Assembly: GCF_001295925.1 (NCBI RefSeq)
Contig: NZ_LJHQ01000048.1
Location: 1-64,000 of the forward strand
Origin: Allobosea sp. AAP35
Lineage (GTDB): Bacteria; Pseudomonadota; Alphaproteobacteria; Rhizobiales; Beijerinckiaceae
Reading direction: 5' to 3'
DNA: 64,000 nucleotides
A program made the position numbers and the translations under genes. Of the stretch, positions 54,917 through 63,755 are shown piece by piece; the stretch's first letter is position 1, and the number at the start of each line of letters is the position of its first letter. The notes under the pieces are model-generated. The model had not been told where the DNA came from. It ran no database searches and saw nothing but the letters and a program-made list of their open reading frames with translations.

Positions 54917-54944
54917 AACATAAGCGTTTCGAGCGGGCTCACAA
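54917..54944 (-). promoter_or_regulatory. Candidate lpxC promoter within the 310-bp ftsZ-lpxC gap
   Basis: On the minus strand TTGTGA (54939-54944) and TATGTT (54917-54922) are 16 bp apart, about 130 bp before lpxC. The rest of the gap 54788-55097 holds no recognised gene, only the ftsZ terminator hairpin. Confidence 0.35.
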
Positions 54945-55036
54945 AATCACGCTTTCTTTCGCTCTGTTACAGGGCAGCCGACCATCGTGGCCATTGCTAT
55001 CAGATTGGATTCATTCAACTTTCAAACATGTCGAAA

Positions 55037-55063
55037 CCCCGGCGCGCAAGCCGCGCACCGGGG
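55037..55063 (-). terminator. Hairpin after ftsZ
   Basis: CCCCGGTGCGC and GCGCGCCGGGG form an 11-bp stem with a central T-G mismatch and a GGCTT loop, followed by a short TTT. It lies 35 bp past the ftsZ stop. Confidence 0.55.
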
Positions 55064-55097
55064 TGTGTCAGAGGCCGTGAGGCCAAGGTTTGGCGCC

Positions 55098-56786
55098 TCA
55101 GGTCGCCTGCCGGCGCAGGAAGGCCGGGATTTCGAGATGGTCCTCCTCGCTGGCGCGATTCGGCGCGGCACGACCGAGTTGGTCGAGCTGACCCTGCGGC
55201 GGGCGCGCGGCAGGCGCGGCCGGGCGGCGCATATATTCCGCATGCGCCGCGCTCGGTGCCTGCGGGATCGCGGGGGCCGGCGGAACCTGCCGGGCCGGCA
55301 TCGGCTGATGCTCGGCGAGTTCGTCTTCCTTGCGGCCAAAGCCCACCGAAGCGAGACGCTGCATCAGCGACATGCGCTTCTGGTCCGCCGCATGCGCCGA
55401 AGACGGCGCACCTGGCACGATACGGCTGGCAGCAATCTGGTTTTGTGCCGGCATCGGCAGATCCTCGATCCGCGGCATGCGCGTCGGGCGCACCACGGAG
55501 CGCTCCGGCATCGGCGGGATAAAGCTCTCCTCCAGCATCGGCGCAGGCTCGTGACGCATCACCGGCTCGGGCGCGGCGGTCATCACCGGGCGCGGCTGAG
55601 CCGGCTCGATGCGGATGTCTTCCGACAGGCTGACGCGCGGCTGGGTGTCGATCGAGATCGGCATCCGCAGCTCGAGCGGCTGTTCGGCCGGAGCCTGTGC
55701 CGGGGCCGGAGCCGCTTGACGGGCCGGCGGCGCCGTGCGCAGGCGGGCTTCGGCCTTCAGACGCTCGGCAACCTGCGCGATGCGGGCTTCGGTCTCGTCC
55801 ATCTCGGCCTGGGTGGTCTGGGGCTTGTCGATGCCGGTGGCGACGACCGAGACGCGCACGATGCCTTCGAGCGCCTCGTCGAAGGTCGCGCCGACGATGA
55901 TGTTGGCCTCGGAATCGACCTCTTCGCGAATGCGGGTGGCGGCTTCGTCGACCTCGTAGAGCTTCATGTCGCGCCCGCCGGTGATCGAGATCAGCAGGCC
56001 GCGCGCGCCCTTCATCGAGACGTCGTCGAGGAGCGGGTTGTTGATTGCGGCCTGGGCAGCATTCAGCGCGCGCTTGTCGCCCTGGGCCTCGCCGGTGCCC
56101 ATCATCGCCTTGCCCATGCCGCGCATCACGGCGCGCACATCGGCGAAGTCGAGGTTGATCAGGCCCGGACGCACCATCAGATCGGTGATGCAGGCGACGC
56201 CGGAGTAGAGCACCTGGTCGGCCATGCCGAAGGCATCGGCGAAGCCGGTGGTCTCGTTGGCGACGCGGAAGAGGTTCTGGTTGGGAATCACGATCAGCGT
56301 ATCGACCGCCTCGTTGAGCTCGCCGATGCCGGCTTCCGCCATCCGCATGCGGCGGTGCCCTTCGAACTGGAACGGCTTGGTGACGACGCCGACCGTCAGG
56401 ATGCCCATGTCGCGGGCGACGCGGGCGATGGCCGGAGCCGCCCCCGTGCCGGTGCCGCCGCCCATGCCGGCGGTGATGAACACCATATGAGCGCCGGCGA
56501 GATGATCGCGGATCTCGTCGATCACCTCCTCGGCGGCCGCGCGGCCGACTTCGGGCTGCGAGCCGGCGCCGAGACCCTCGGTCACCTGCAGGCCCATCTG
56601 GATGATCCGCGAGGCGCGCGAGAGCGCCAGCGCCTGGGCATCCGTATTGGCAACCACGAAATCAACGCCGTCGAGACCGGCCTCGATCATGTTGTTGACG
56701 GCATTGCCGCCGGCACCACCGACGCCGAACACCGTGATCCGGGGCTTCAGTTCCCGGATGTCCGGGGCTTGCAGATTCATCGCCAT
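55098..56786 (-). CDS. ftsZ: Cell division GTPase FtsZ
   Basis: Tubulin-like GTPase that forms the division ring. 562 residues, much longer than the 380 of E. coli: the globular GTPase (residues 1-320, with GGGTGTG near 109-115 and N-T-D near 47-49) is followed by a long Pro/Ala-rich linker (about 320-545) and the conserved C-terminal peptide E-I-P-A-F-L-R-R-Q for binding FtsA and others. The long linker is typical of alphaproteobacteria. It lies 153 bp downstream of ftsA. Confidence 0.98.
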   Translation of the reverse strand: MAMNLQAPDIRELKPRITVFGVGGAGGNAVNNMIEAGLDGVDFVVANTDAQALALSRASRIIQMGLQVTEGLGAGSQPEVGRAAAEEVIDEIRDHLAGAHMVFITAGMGGGTGTGAAPAIARVARDMGILTVGVVTKPFQFEGHRRMRMAEAGIGELNEAVDTLIVIPNQNLFRVANETTGFADAFGMADQVLYSGVACITDLMVRPGLINLDFADVRAVMRGMGKAMMGTGEAQGDKRALNAAQAAINNPLLDDVSMKGARGLLISITGGRDMKLYEVDEAATRIREEVDSEANIIVGATFDEALEGIVRVSVVATGIDKPQTTQAEMDETEARIAQVAERLKAEARLRTAPPARQAAPAPAQAPAEQPLELRMPISIDTQPRVSLSEDIRIEPAQPRPVMTAAPEPVMRHEPAPMLEESFIPPMPERSVVRPTRMPRIEDLPMPAQNQIAASRIVPGAPSSAHAADQKRMSLMQRLASVGFGRKEDELAEHQPMPARQVPPAPAIPQAPSAAHAEYMRRPAAPAARPPQGQLDQLGRAAPNRASEEDHLEIPAFLRRQAT

Positions 56787-56939
56787 GGTTGCCTCTTTTG
56801 ATCCTTTGTCCGGCGCCTGGCGGGAGCCGTCCCGATTGCTACATTCGACGCCGTGGCCGACCGCGAAGCGGGAAGCCGGTACTCACACTTTTTTCGACCA
56901 GGGTGCGGACGACCGGTTGTCCGGTGCGCCGCGCCCTGA

Positions 56940-58268
56940 TCAGAAACTTTCCTTCAGCCAGCGGCCGACGCGGGAGAAATACCCGTCCGTCCCAGTGGCG
57001 AAATAGGCCTGCCCCGCGCGGGGTTCGAAATGCTCGACATGGGCCACCTGCGGATAGACCAGCAGGCCGACCGCTGCCGCAAACGCCGGGCCCTTGCCGG
57101 CTTCCGGCAAACCCTTGATGCCCAGCGGGCGCCCGGTGCGGACCTGGCCGCCGAGGATGCGACGCGCCACTTCCGGCAGGCCGGTGAGTTGGCAGGCGCC
57201 GCCCGTCAGCACGACACGGCGCCCCGCCTGGGCCGAGAAACCAGCCTGGGTCAGGCGGTCGCGCACCAGTTCGAGGATTTCCTCGACCCGCGGCTTGATG
57301 ATCCGCACCAATTGCGACTTCGGCAGATGATTGGGCGTGTCGCGCTCATCGTCATCGACCTGCGGCACGGAGATCATGTCACGCTCGTCCGACGCGCTGG
57401 CGATACAGGAGCCATGCAGCGTCTTCAGGCGTTCGGCTGCGGCGACCCGGGTCGAGAGCCCTCGCGCCACGTCCATGGTGATGTGGTTGCCGCCCACCGC
57501 GATCGCGTCGGCATGCATCAGGTGCCCGCCGGAGAACACACCGAGGCTCGTCGTACCGCCGCCGAGATCCACGACCACGACGCCCATTTCGGCTTCGTCG
57601 TCGACCAGGACCGAGAGGCCCGAGGCATAGGGGGTTGCGACCACGGCCTCGACTTCGAGATGGCAGCGTTCGACCGCCAGCATGACATTGCGTGCAGCCG
57701 AGGCCTCGCTGGCGACGACATGCATGTCGACCGAGAGCTTTCCGCCGATCAGGCCGCGCGGATCGAGCACGCCGGGAACGCCGTCCATCGCGTAGCCGGT
57801 CGGCAGGGCATGGAGCACGGCTTTACCGGGCCGCAGCGCATGGGTGGCGGCATGGGCGAGCACACGCTTGACGTCGCTGTCGCCCACCGAGCCGGTGCGC
57901 AGATCGACGCTGGCGGCGTAATGCTGCGAGGCGATGCGCCCGCCGGTGAGGTTGACGATGACCGACTGGACCTCGACCTTGGCCATGCGTTCGGCGGCGT
58001 CGACCGCAGCGCGGATCGCCTTTTCGGCGCTCTCGAGATCGATGATCGCGCCGCCCTTGAGACCGAGCGAGCGCTGATGGCCGATGCCGATGATACGCGC
58101 GACATGGGTGCGGCCGCGCAGCCGCTCATTCGCCTCGGCCGGGTTCAGCTCGGCGATCAGGCAGACGACCTTGCTGGTGCCGATGTCCAGAATCGACAGC
58201 GTCGCGCTCTTGCGCGACGAGAGCGGACGCATCCGTGGCGTCAGACCCTGGGATGTGAGGTGGTTCAT
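56940..58268 (-). CDS. ftsA: Cell division protein FtsA
   Basis: Actin-like membrane-tethering partner of FtsZ, 442 residues. The ATP-binding segments are L-D-I-G-T-S-K-V-V near 27-35, V-V-D-L-G-G-G-T-T near 230-238 and V-L-T-G-G-A-C near 353-359. The C-terminal amphipathic membrane helix is W-L-K-E-S-F at the end. The start overlaps the ftsQ stop by 4 bp. Confidence 0.97.
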   Translation of the reverse strand: MNHLTSQGLTPRMRPLSSRKSATLSILDIGTSKVVCLIAELNPAEANERLRGRTHVARIIGIGHQRSLGLKGGAIIDLESAEKAIRAAVDAAERMAKVEVQSVIVNLTGGRIASQHYAASVDLRTGSVGDSDVKRVLAHAATHALRPGKAVLHALPTGYAMDGVPGVLDPRGLIGGKLSVDMHVVASEASAARNVMLAVERCHLEVEAVVATPYASGLSVLVDDEAEMGVVVVDLGGGTTSLGVFSGGHLMHADAIAVGGNHITMDVARGLSTRVAAAERLKTLHGSCIASASDERDMISVPQVDDDERDTPNHLPKSQLVRIIKPRVEEILELVRDRLTQAGFSAQAGRRVVLTGGACQLTGLPEVARRILGGQVRTGRPLGIKGLPEAGKGPAFAAAVGLLVYPQVAHVEHFEPRAGQAYFATGTDGYFSRVGRWLKESF

Positions 58269-59230
58269 GCCTCGCCTCCCTTCTTCTTGGTCTTGCTCTT
58301 GAGCTGGTCGGCGCGGGCAGCGGCGCCCTCCTCCGTCAGCCGCATGACGACGCGGTCGGGCTGGCGCAGATCGATCGCCAGCAGATCCTTGTCCATGATC
58401 CGGTGGTCGGCCTGGAGCGAAGCGAGCCGCTTCACAGCTGCCGCAGGCTCAACCTCCGGCAGGCGCACATCCATGCCGTTGTCGAGCTTGAGGTTCCAAC
58501 GCCGGCCCGAGACCAGCGTCGCCGCGCGGATATGGGCCGCCATCGCACCGGCCTCGGCCCGCAGCGCGATATAGTCGCGCGCCCGGTTGTTGGCATCGGC
58601 GCCGACGACCAGCGGCAGATGGGCAAAGCGCCCGTCATCCATCTTGTCGATCACGGTTCCGTCGGCAGCGATGACGAAAAGCTCGCCCTTGACCTGCCAG
58701 AGCGCGAAGGGCTCGCGCTCGACAAGCGTGATCACGACTTCGCCCGGATAGAGCTTGCGCACGACCGCCTCGCGAATCAGCGGCGCGGATTCCAGGCGCT
58801 TGCGGGCCTGGTCGGCATCGAAGAAGGCGAGCGAGGTCTTGGCATCAATCCCGGCCGCGACCAGCACCTCGACCTCGGAGAGCTCGGCAATGCCTGAGAT
58901 GGTGACGCGATCGATCCCGAAGCCGACGAGACGGGCCAGCATGTGGTGCGGCTCGCCATAGGTCTCACGAAGCGTGTCGAGATGGCCGCCGAGAACCGTG
59001 CCGGTTCCGAGGCTGAGGGTCAGGAATCCGAGCGCCAGCCAGGTGCCTAGCCGCCGCGGCAGACGCTGCGCCAGCGGCACCGCCACCGCGCTGCGGCGCG
59101 AGCGGCGCAGCCAGCGTCCGGTCCGCTCGCCGACGAGCAGCTGCGGCCCGGGAGCCGGGACCGGCAGACGCGAGGCGGCCGGCGCCGCTGCCGTCTTCAC
59201 CGATCGAGGGAGGCGTCCTCCACCTTGCAT
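58265..59230 (-). CDS. ftsQ: Cell division protein FtsQ
   Basis: Single-pass divisome protein, 321 residues. It has an Arg-rich cytoplasmic N-terminus (about 1-62), one transmembrane helix (about 63-82), a POTRA domain (about 110-180, V-T-I-S-G-I-A-E-L-S) and the beta domain. The frame starts at 59230. It is first of ftsQ-ftsA-ftsZ; upstream lies a 434-bp gap with a CtrA-like repeat and a toxin-antitoxin module. Confidence 0.96.
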   Translation of the reverse strand: MQGGGRLPRSVKTAAAPAASRLPVPAPGPQLLVGERTGRWLRRSRRSAVAVPLAQRLPRRLGTWLALGFLTLSLGTGTVLGGHLDTLRETYGEPHHMLARLVGFGIDRVTISGIAELSEVEVLVAAGIDAKTSLAFFDADQARKRLESAPLIREAVVRKLYPGEVVITLVEREPFALWQVKGELFVIAADGTVIDKMDDGRFAHLPLVVGADANNRARDYIALRAEAGAMAAHIRAATLVSGRRWNLKLDNGMDVRLPEVEPAAAVKRLASLQADHRIMDKDLLAIDLRQPDRVVMRLTEEGAAARADQLKSKTKKKGGEA

Positions 59231-59398
59231 CTGACGCGTTCACCGAAGTTGAGGCCCGTAAGGGCAGCCAATCCGGGCATCTCGCGAGGTCTCGGTCGAT
59301 CCGGTTCGCCTTGCGACCCGCGAGCCAACGAACCTCTCGGTGTCGTCATCGCGGAAGTCGCAACTGCTGGCGTCCCGGCACCCGATTGCTTGATGCGC

Positions 59399-59440
59399 CG
59401 TTAACGCCACTCTTCGATCTGCTGGTAAATTTTTGGTAAA
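59399..59440 (-). promoter_or_regulatory. CtrA-like direct repeat in the gap upstream of ftsQ
   Basis: On the minus strand TTTACCA-AAAA-TTTACCA (59423-59440) has two perfect heptamers with an 11-bp period, close to the CtrA pattern TTAACCA...TTAACC. A GTTAAC follows at about 59400-59405. The distance to ftsQ is about 170-210 bp. The rest of the 434-bp gap 59231-59664 holds no recognised gene or clear ddl remnant. Confidence 0.5.
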
Positions 59441-59643
59441 GTTTGCGCTGAGCGGATGTGGATCGCGGGCGCTTTCCTGCATTTCGCATCGTTGTCGTGG
59501 AGTTCGCCCGCGGAGCTAAATCCTGACCGACAAGGCCAGATTTATCGGGGCATACGATCCCCGCTCAGCCCAGTCCGGCTGCTGCGTGATGGAATTGACG
59601 AACAGGTCATGACGCCTACGACTGCGATTGCCTGCGTTTTAAA

Positions 59644-59654
59644 TATACCGTATA
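59644..59654. promoter_or_regulatory. Inverted repeat before brnT
   Basis: TATAC-C-GTATA is a perfect inverted repeat in an AT-rich tract 11-21 bp before the brnT start codon. It is a likely autoregulatory operator, since BrnA antitoxins carry a ribbon-helix-helix DNA-binding domain. Confidence 0.45.
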
Positions 59655-59664
59655 TACAAGATCG

Positions 59665-59908
59665 ATGAAAATCGTCTGGGACGAGCGCAAGCGGCTGGTC
59701 AATCTTGACAAGCACGGGATGGATTTTGCGGCGCTCGACGAGCAGTTTTTTTGCGCGGGCGGCGATCGGCTCAGCCAAGGATGGCAGACTGATCGCAATT
59801 GGCGAGTTGAACGGCGTCATCACCGTAATTTTCGTAACGCTGGGCACCGAGGCGCTATCCGTCATCAGCATGCGACCTGCATCCAGCCGCGAGAGGAAAG
59901 GCCTATGA
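59665..59908 (+). pseudogene. brnT: BrnT-type toxin gene, frameshifted
   Basis: BrnT is a small ribonuclease toxin. The first 29 codons (MKIVWDERKRLVNLDKHG..., ending D-E-Q-F-F) are a normal BrnT N-terminus. A run of seven T at 59746-59752 then shifts the frame. In the +1 frame the expected continuation is intact: F-F-A-R-A, then D-G-R-L-I-A-I-G...V-I-F-V-T-L-G-T-E and S-V-I-S-M-R-P-A, ending at 59908 in an ATGA overlap with brnA. With six T the gene would be whole. In the read frame the N-terminus runs into brnA to give one 178-codon fusion. Could be a mutation, a sequencing error or slippage. Confidence 0.82.
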
Positions 59909-60201
59909 GCAAACAGTTCATGCCGGGGCGTGGCTATACCAAAGAGGATTGGGATGCCGTCGACAGTCCTGAACTGACCGACGAGGAAATCGCCGGCCTG
60001 CGGCCGATGAAGGAGGCGCTTCCGGAGCTCTATGCCTCCCTTCAGGCGGAAATCGGCAAACGCGGCCCGGCCAAGACCAAGGAAGCGATCTCGATCCGGC
60101 TCGACATCGACCTCGTCGAAAAGCTGCGTGCCTCCGGCCCCGGCTGGCAGTCGCGCGTCAACGAGGCGCTGCGGGAATGGATCGACAAGCCGGCAGCGTA
60201 A
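59905..60201 (+). CDS. brnA: BrnA-type antitoxin
   Basis: A 98-residue antitoxin from the ATG at 59905, preceded by GAGGAAAGG. The N-terminal part is acidic and flexible (Y-T-K-E-D-W-D-A-V-D-S-P-E-L-T). The C-terminal ribbon-helix-helix reads I-S-I-R-L-D-I-D-L-V-E-K-L-R...W-Q-S-R-V-N-E-A-L-R-E-W-I. It overlaps the shifted frame of brnT, ends 3 bp from convergent murB and appears intact. Confidence 0.88.
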   Translation: MSKQFMPGRGYTKEDWDAVDSPELTDEEIAGLRPMKEALPELYASLQAEIGKRGPAKTKEAISIRLDIDLVEKLRASGPGWQSRVNEALREWIDKPAA

Positions 60202-60204
60202 AGC

Positions 60205-61131
60205 TTACGCCGCCACGCCGATGCGCTTGATCTCCCAGTGCAGATCGATGCCGGACTGGTCCTTGACCCGCCGGCGCACCTCCTCGCCCAGCGCCTCGAC
60301 CTCAGCGGCGGTCGCGCCGCCGGTGTTGATCAGAAAGTTGCAGTGCATCTCTGACACCTGCGCCCCGCCGATCCGCAGGCCCCTGCAACCGGCCGCGTCG
60401 ATCAACTGCCAGGCCTTGCCGCCTTCGGGGTTCTTGAAGGTCGAGCCGCCGGTGCGCTCCTTGATCGGCTGCGCCGCCTCGCGCGCCGCCGTGACGCGGT
60501 CCATTTCGGCCTGGATCTGCGCCTTGTCGCCGGGCCGCCCCTGGAACAGCGCCGAGGTGAAGATGATCTCCTGCGTGTCGGCCCCGCTGCTGCGGTAGGA
60601 AAACCCCATCTGCGCATGGCTTAGGGTGATGAGCTCGCCAGCGCGCGTCACGCCGCGCGCCTCGATCAGCACATCCGTCGTCTCGCCGCCATGGGCGCCG
60701 GCATTCATGCGCAGCGCTCCGCCGATGCAGCCGGGAATGCCGCGATAGAAGGCCAGCCCGTCGAGGCTGGCATCGGCCGCCGCGCGCGCCACCTTGACGT
60801 CGGGCACAGCCGTCCCGGCCCGCAGCCGGTCGCCCGCCTCGATCGCGATCTCGCCGAAGGCCTTGCCACCGAGCCGGATCACCAGCCCCAGAATGCCGCC
60901 GTCACGCACGATCAGATTCGAGCACAGCCCGACCACGGTGATCGGAATGTCGGCCGGCAGGGACGACAGGAGATAGGCGAGATCCGCCTCGTCGGCCGGG
61001 GTGAACAGCGCTTGGGCCGGACCGCCGACCCGAAACCAGGTCAGCGGCGCCATCTCGGCATTGGCGAGCAGGCGGCCACGCAGCGCGGGCGCGGCGGCGC
61101 GGATGGCGGGAGCAATGTCGGGGAAGGTCAT
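60205..61131 (-). CDS. murB: UDP-N-acetylenolpyruvoylglucosamine reductase
   Basis: Reduces UDP-GlcNAc-enolpyruvate to UDP-MurNAc with FAD and NADPH. 308 residues of the type II form: FAD-binding V-G-G-P-A-Q near 37-42, G-S-N-L-I-V-R-D-type segment [26 protein letters not shown] near 130-145, and the catalytic G-S-T-F-K-N-P near 227-233. Separated from ftsQ by the brnTA module; ddl is not present here. Confidence 0.96.
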   Translation of the reverse strand: MTFPDIAPAIRAAAPALRGRLLANAEMAPLTWFRVGGPAQALFTPADEADLAYLLSSLPADIPITVVGLCSNLIVRDGGILGLVIRLGGKAFGEIAIEAGDRLRAGTAVPDVKVARAAADASLDGLAFYRGIPGCIGGALRMNAGAHGGETTDVLIEARGVTRAGELITLSHAQMGFSYRSSGADTQEIIFTSALFQGRPGDKAQIQAEMDRVTAAREAAQPIKERTGGSTFKNPEGGKAWQLIDAAGCRGLRIGGAQVSEMHCNFLINTGGATAAEVEALGEEVRRRVKDQSGIDLHWEIKRIGVAA

Positions 61132-61171
61132 GAACGGCGCTATAGCCGATGTCCCCCAACGGGAGAAGGGA

Positions 61172-62578
61172 TCAGGCGCTCAGAGCCGCCAGTTCCCCCG
61201 GCAGCGCATAGGCCCATTGCGTGATGTTGCCGGCGCCCAGGAACACGACATAATCGCCCGGTCCCGCGACCTCGGCGACCATTCCGGCGAGGCTGGAAGG
61301 GCTCTCCAGCGGCAGCGCATGGCGGTGTCCGCGCGCCTTGATGCCTGACACCAGCGAATCACGGTCGGCGCCTGCGATCGGCGCCTCGCCGGCTGCATAG
61401 GTTTCGGCCACGATCACCGTGTCGGCGTCGTTGAAGCAGGCAGCGAAATCGTCGAACAGGCTGGCGAGCCGGGTGTAGCGGTGCGGCTGCACGATCGCGA
61501 TCACCTTGCCCTTGGTCGAGGCGCGCGCCGCCTTGAGCACGGCGGCGATCTCGACGGGGTGATGCCCGTAATCGTCAAAGATCAGCGCGCCGTTCCACTC
61601 GCCGGTCTTGGTGAAGCGGCGCTTGACGCCGCCAAAGCCCGCCAGCGCCGCCCGGATGCTGTCGACAGGAATGCCGAGGTCATAGGCCACCGCGATGGCG
61701 GCGGTGGCGTTGAGCGCGTTGTGATGGCCGGGCATCGGCATGATCAGATCGCGCACCACCTCGTCGCGGCCGCGCTTGCGGTCGCGGATGAGCAGCGTGA
61801 ACTTCGCCTGCCCGCCCGAGAGATCAATGTCGATCAGCCGGAAATCGGCCTGCGGGTTCTCGCCATAGGTGACGACGCGGCGATCCTCGATCTGCCCCAC
61901 GAGACTCTGCACGGTGGGGTGATCGATGCACATCACCGCGAAGCCATAGAAGGGCAGGTTCTCGATGAACGTCCGGAACGCCGCCTTGATCGCGTCAAAC
62001 GTGCCGAAATGGTCGAGATGCTCGGGGTCGATATTGGTGACGATCGCGACGTCCGCCGGCAGCTTCAGGAAGGTACCGTCCGATTCGTCAGCCTCCACCA
62101 CCATCCAGTCGCTTTCGCCCATCCGGGCATTCGTCCCATAGGCGTTGATGATGCCGCCATTGATCACGGTCGGGTCGAGCCCGCCCTTCTCCAGCAGCGT
62201 CGCCACCAGCGAGGTGGTGGTGGTCTTGCCATGCGTGCCGGCAATCGCGACGCAGGTTTTCAGCCGCATCAGCTCGGCCAGCATTTCGGCGCGGCGGACC
62301 ACCGGCAGGCGCTTTTCGCGCGCCGCGACCAGCTCGGGATTGTCGCGCTTGATCGCGGTCGAGACGACGACCACCTCGGCATCGCCCAGATTTTCGGCAG
62401 TGTGCCCAATGAAGGTTTTGATGCCCTTTTCCGCCAGGCGCCTGACATTGGCGCCGTCGGACGCATCGGAACCCTGCACCTGGTAGCCGAGATTGTGCAG
62501 CACCTCGGCGATGCCGGACATGCCGATACCGCCGATGCCGACGAAATGGATGGAGCCGAGTTCGACCGGCAGCTTCAT
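61172..62578 (-). CDS. murC: UDP-N-acetylmuramate-L-alanine ligase
   Basis: Adds the first amino acid of the peptidoglycan stem. 468 residues with the N-terminal Rossmann motif G-I-G-G-I-G-M-S-G (about 14-22), ATP-binding [10 protein letters not shown] near 112-121, the D-E-S-D-G-T-F-L near 173-180 and D-D-Y-G-H-H-P-V-E near 331-339. It lies 40 bp upstream of murB and 78 bp downstream of murG. Confidence 0.97.
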   Translation of the reverse strand: MKLPVELGSIHFVGIGGIGMSGIAEVLHNLGYQVQGSDASDGANVRRLAEKGIKTFIGHTAENLGDAEVVVVSTAIKRDNPELVAAREKRLPVVRRAEMLAELMRLKTCVAIAGTHGKTTTTSLVATLLEKGGLDPTVINGGIINAYGTNARMGESDWMVVEADESDGTFLKLPADVAIVTNIDPEHLDHFGTFDAIKAAFRTFIENLPFYGFAVMCIDHPTVQSLVGQIEDRRVVTYGENPQADFRLIDIDLSGGQAKFTLLIRDRKRGRDEVVRDLIMPMPGHHNALNATAAIAVAYDLGIPVDSIRAALAGFGGVKRRFTKTGEWNGALIFDDYGHHPVEIAAVLKAARASTKGKVIAIVQPHRYTRLASLFDDFAACFNDADTVIVAETYAAGEAPIAGADRDSLVSGIKARGHRHALPLESPSSLAGMVAEVAGPGDYVVFLGAGNITQWAYALPGELAALSA

Positions 62579-62656
62579 GATTCGGGTATCCTTGAGGGAA
62601 AGCGGTTCGAAGCGAACAGGGTGCCGTTCGCATGGCGAAACGCGTTGGCTGTCACT

Positions 62657-63751
62657 CTAGAAGCCGGCGACCTCGATGACGAGGCGGGCGAGCCGGTCGG
62701 CGGCGTCGGGAATGCCGGCGCTCTTGGCGTTCTCGGCCATCACGGTCAAGTGCGCGGGTTGCGCGAGCAGCGTCGAGAGTTCGCTCGCCAGCCGCCGCGG
62801 CGTGAAATCCGGCTGCAGGATGCGCACCGCCGCGCCGCGACTTTCGAGGAAGGCGGCGTTGGCTGCCTGGTCCTGGTCGAGCGCGCCGGGCAGTGGCACG
62901 AGGATCGAAGGTCGCCCGATCACGGTCAGCTCTGCGACCGTCGAGGCGCCGGAACGGCCGATGACGAGATGCGCCTTCGCCATGCGCGCCGGCAGGTCCT
63001 TGAAGAAGGGCGCGATCTCCGCCCTGACGCCGAGGCTCTCATACATCCCGCTGACCCGGCCATCGTCTTCCTGTCGGGCTTGCTGCGTGATGAACAGCCG
63101 CGCCCGCTCGGCGGGCGTCAGCAGCTGGATGGCCGGCGGCAGGATGTCGGCCATGATCCGCGCGCCCTGGCTGCCGCCGAAAACCAGCAGGTGAAATATG
63201 TCGTCGCCCGCCCAGGGATAAGGCGAGGCCGCCGCCACCACGGCCGGCCGCACGGGGTTGCCGACATGCCGGCATTTCGCTTGCGCCTTCTCCGAAAGCC
63301 CGCCGACCTCGGCAAATCCGGTTGCGACCGTATCGACCCAGCCGGACAAAAAGCGATTGGCGCGACCGACAACGGCGTTCTGCTCGTGAACCATCGTCTT
63401 CGTCCCGCCGAGCGAAGCGCCCAGAACCGGCGGCACCGTCGGATAGCCGCCGAACCCGACAAGCAGTCCGGGCTTCAGGTCCTTGACGATTCTGCGGGCG
63501 GCCAGAACGCCCTTGCCAACTTCGAGTGCGACGCGAATCTTGCCCAACAGAGGCAGACCCGACGGCGTCGCCGACGGGACGGGGATCACTGCGTCGGCTG
63601 GGAAATCGCCCGCGAACTCGGCCCCGCGCGGATCGGTCATCAGCACGACCCGGACACCCTGTGCGCGCAGGGCATGACTCAACGCCTCCGCGGGAAACAG
63701 ATGACCGCCTGTTCCGCCGGCCGCGAGAATGACGAGCTTGGCCCGGCCCAT
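62657..63751 (-). CDS. murG: UDP-GlcNAc:lipid I GlcNAc transferase
   Basis: Makes lipid II on the inner face of the membrane. 364 residues of the GT28 family: the G-G-T-G-G-H-L-F-P loop near 13-21, G-F-G-G-Y-P-T-V-P near 99-107, F-G-G-S-Q-G-A near 194-200 and the donor-site R-S-G-A-S-T-V-A-E-L near 257-266. It starts 4 bp after the ftsW stop region on the same strand. Confidence 0.97.
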   Translation of the reverse strand: MGRAKLVILAAGGTGGHLFPAEALSHALRAQGVRVVLMTDPRGAEFAGDFPADAVIPVPSATPSGLPLLGKIRVALEVGKGVLAARRIVKDLKPGLLVGFGGYPTVPPVLGASLGGTKTMVHEQNAVVGRANRFLSGWVDTVATGFAEVGGLSEKAQAKCRHVGNPVRPAVVAAASPYPWAGDDIFHLLVFGGSQGARIMADILPPAIQLLTPAERARLFITQQARQEDDGRVSGMYESLGVRAEIAPFFKDLPARMAKAHLVIGRSGASTVAELTVIGRPSILVPLPGALDQDQAANAAFLESRGAAVRILQPDFTPRRLASELSTLLAQPAHLTVMAENAKSAGIPDAADRLARLVIEVAGF

Positions 63752-63755
63752 TGCG

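Noticed and set aside
54987-56801. 604-codon open frame on the plus strand
   Set aside because: Antisense to ftsZ, which is certain.
59665-60201. A genuine 178-aa BrnT-BrnA fusion protein
   Set aside because: The middle of this frame matches no family while the +1 frame is a perfect BrnT end, so a frameshift explains it better.
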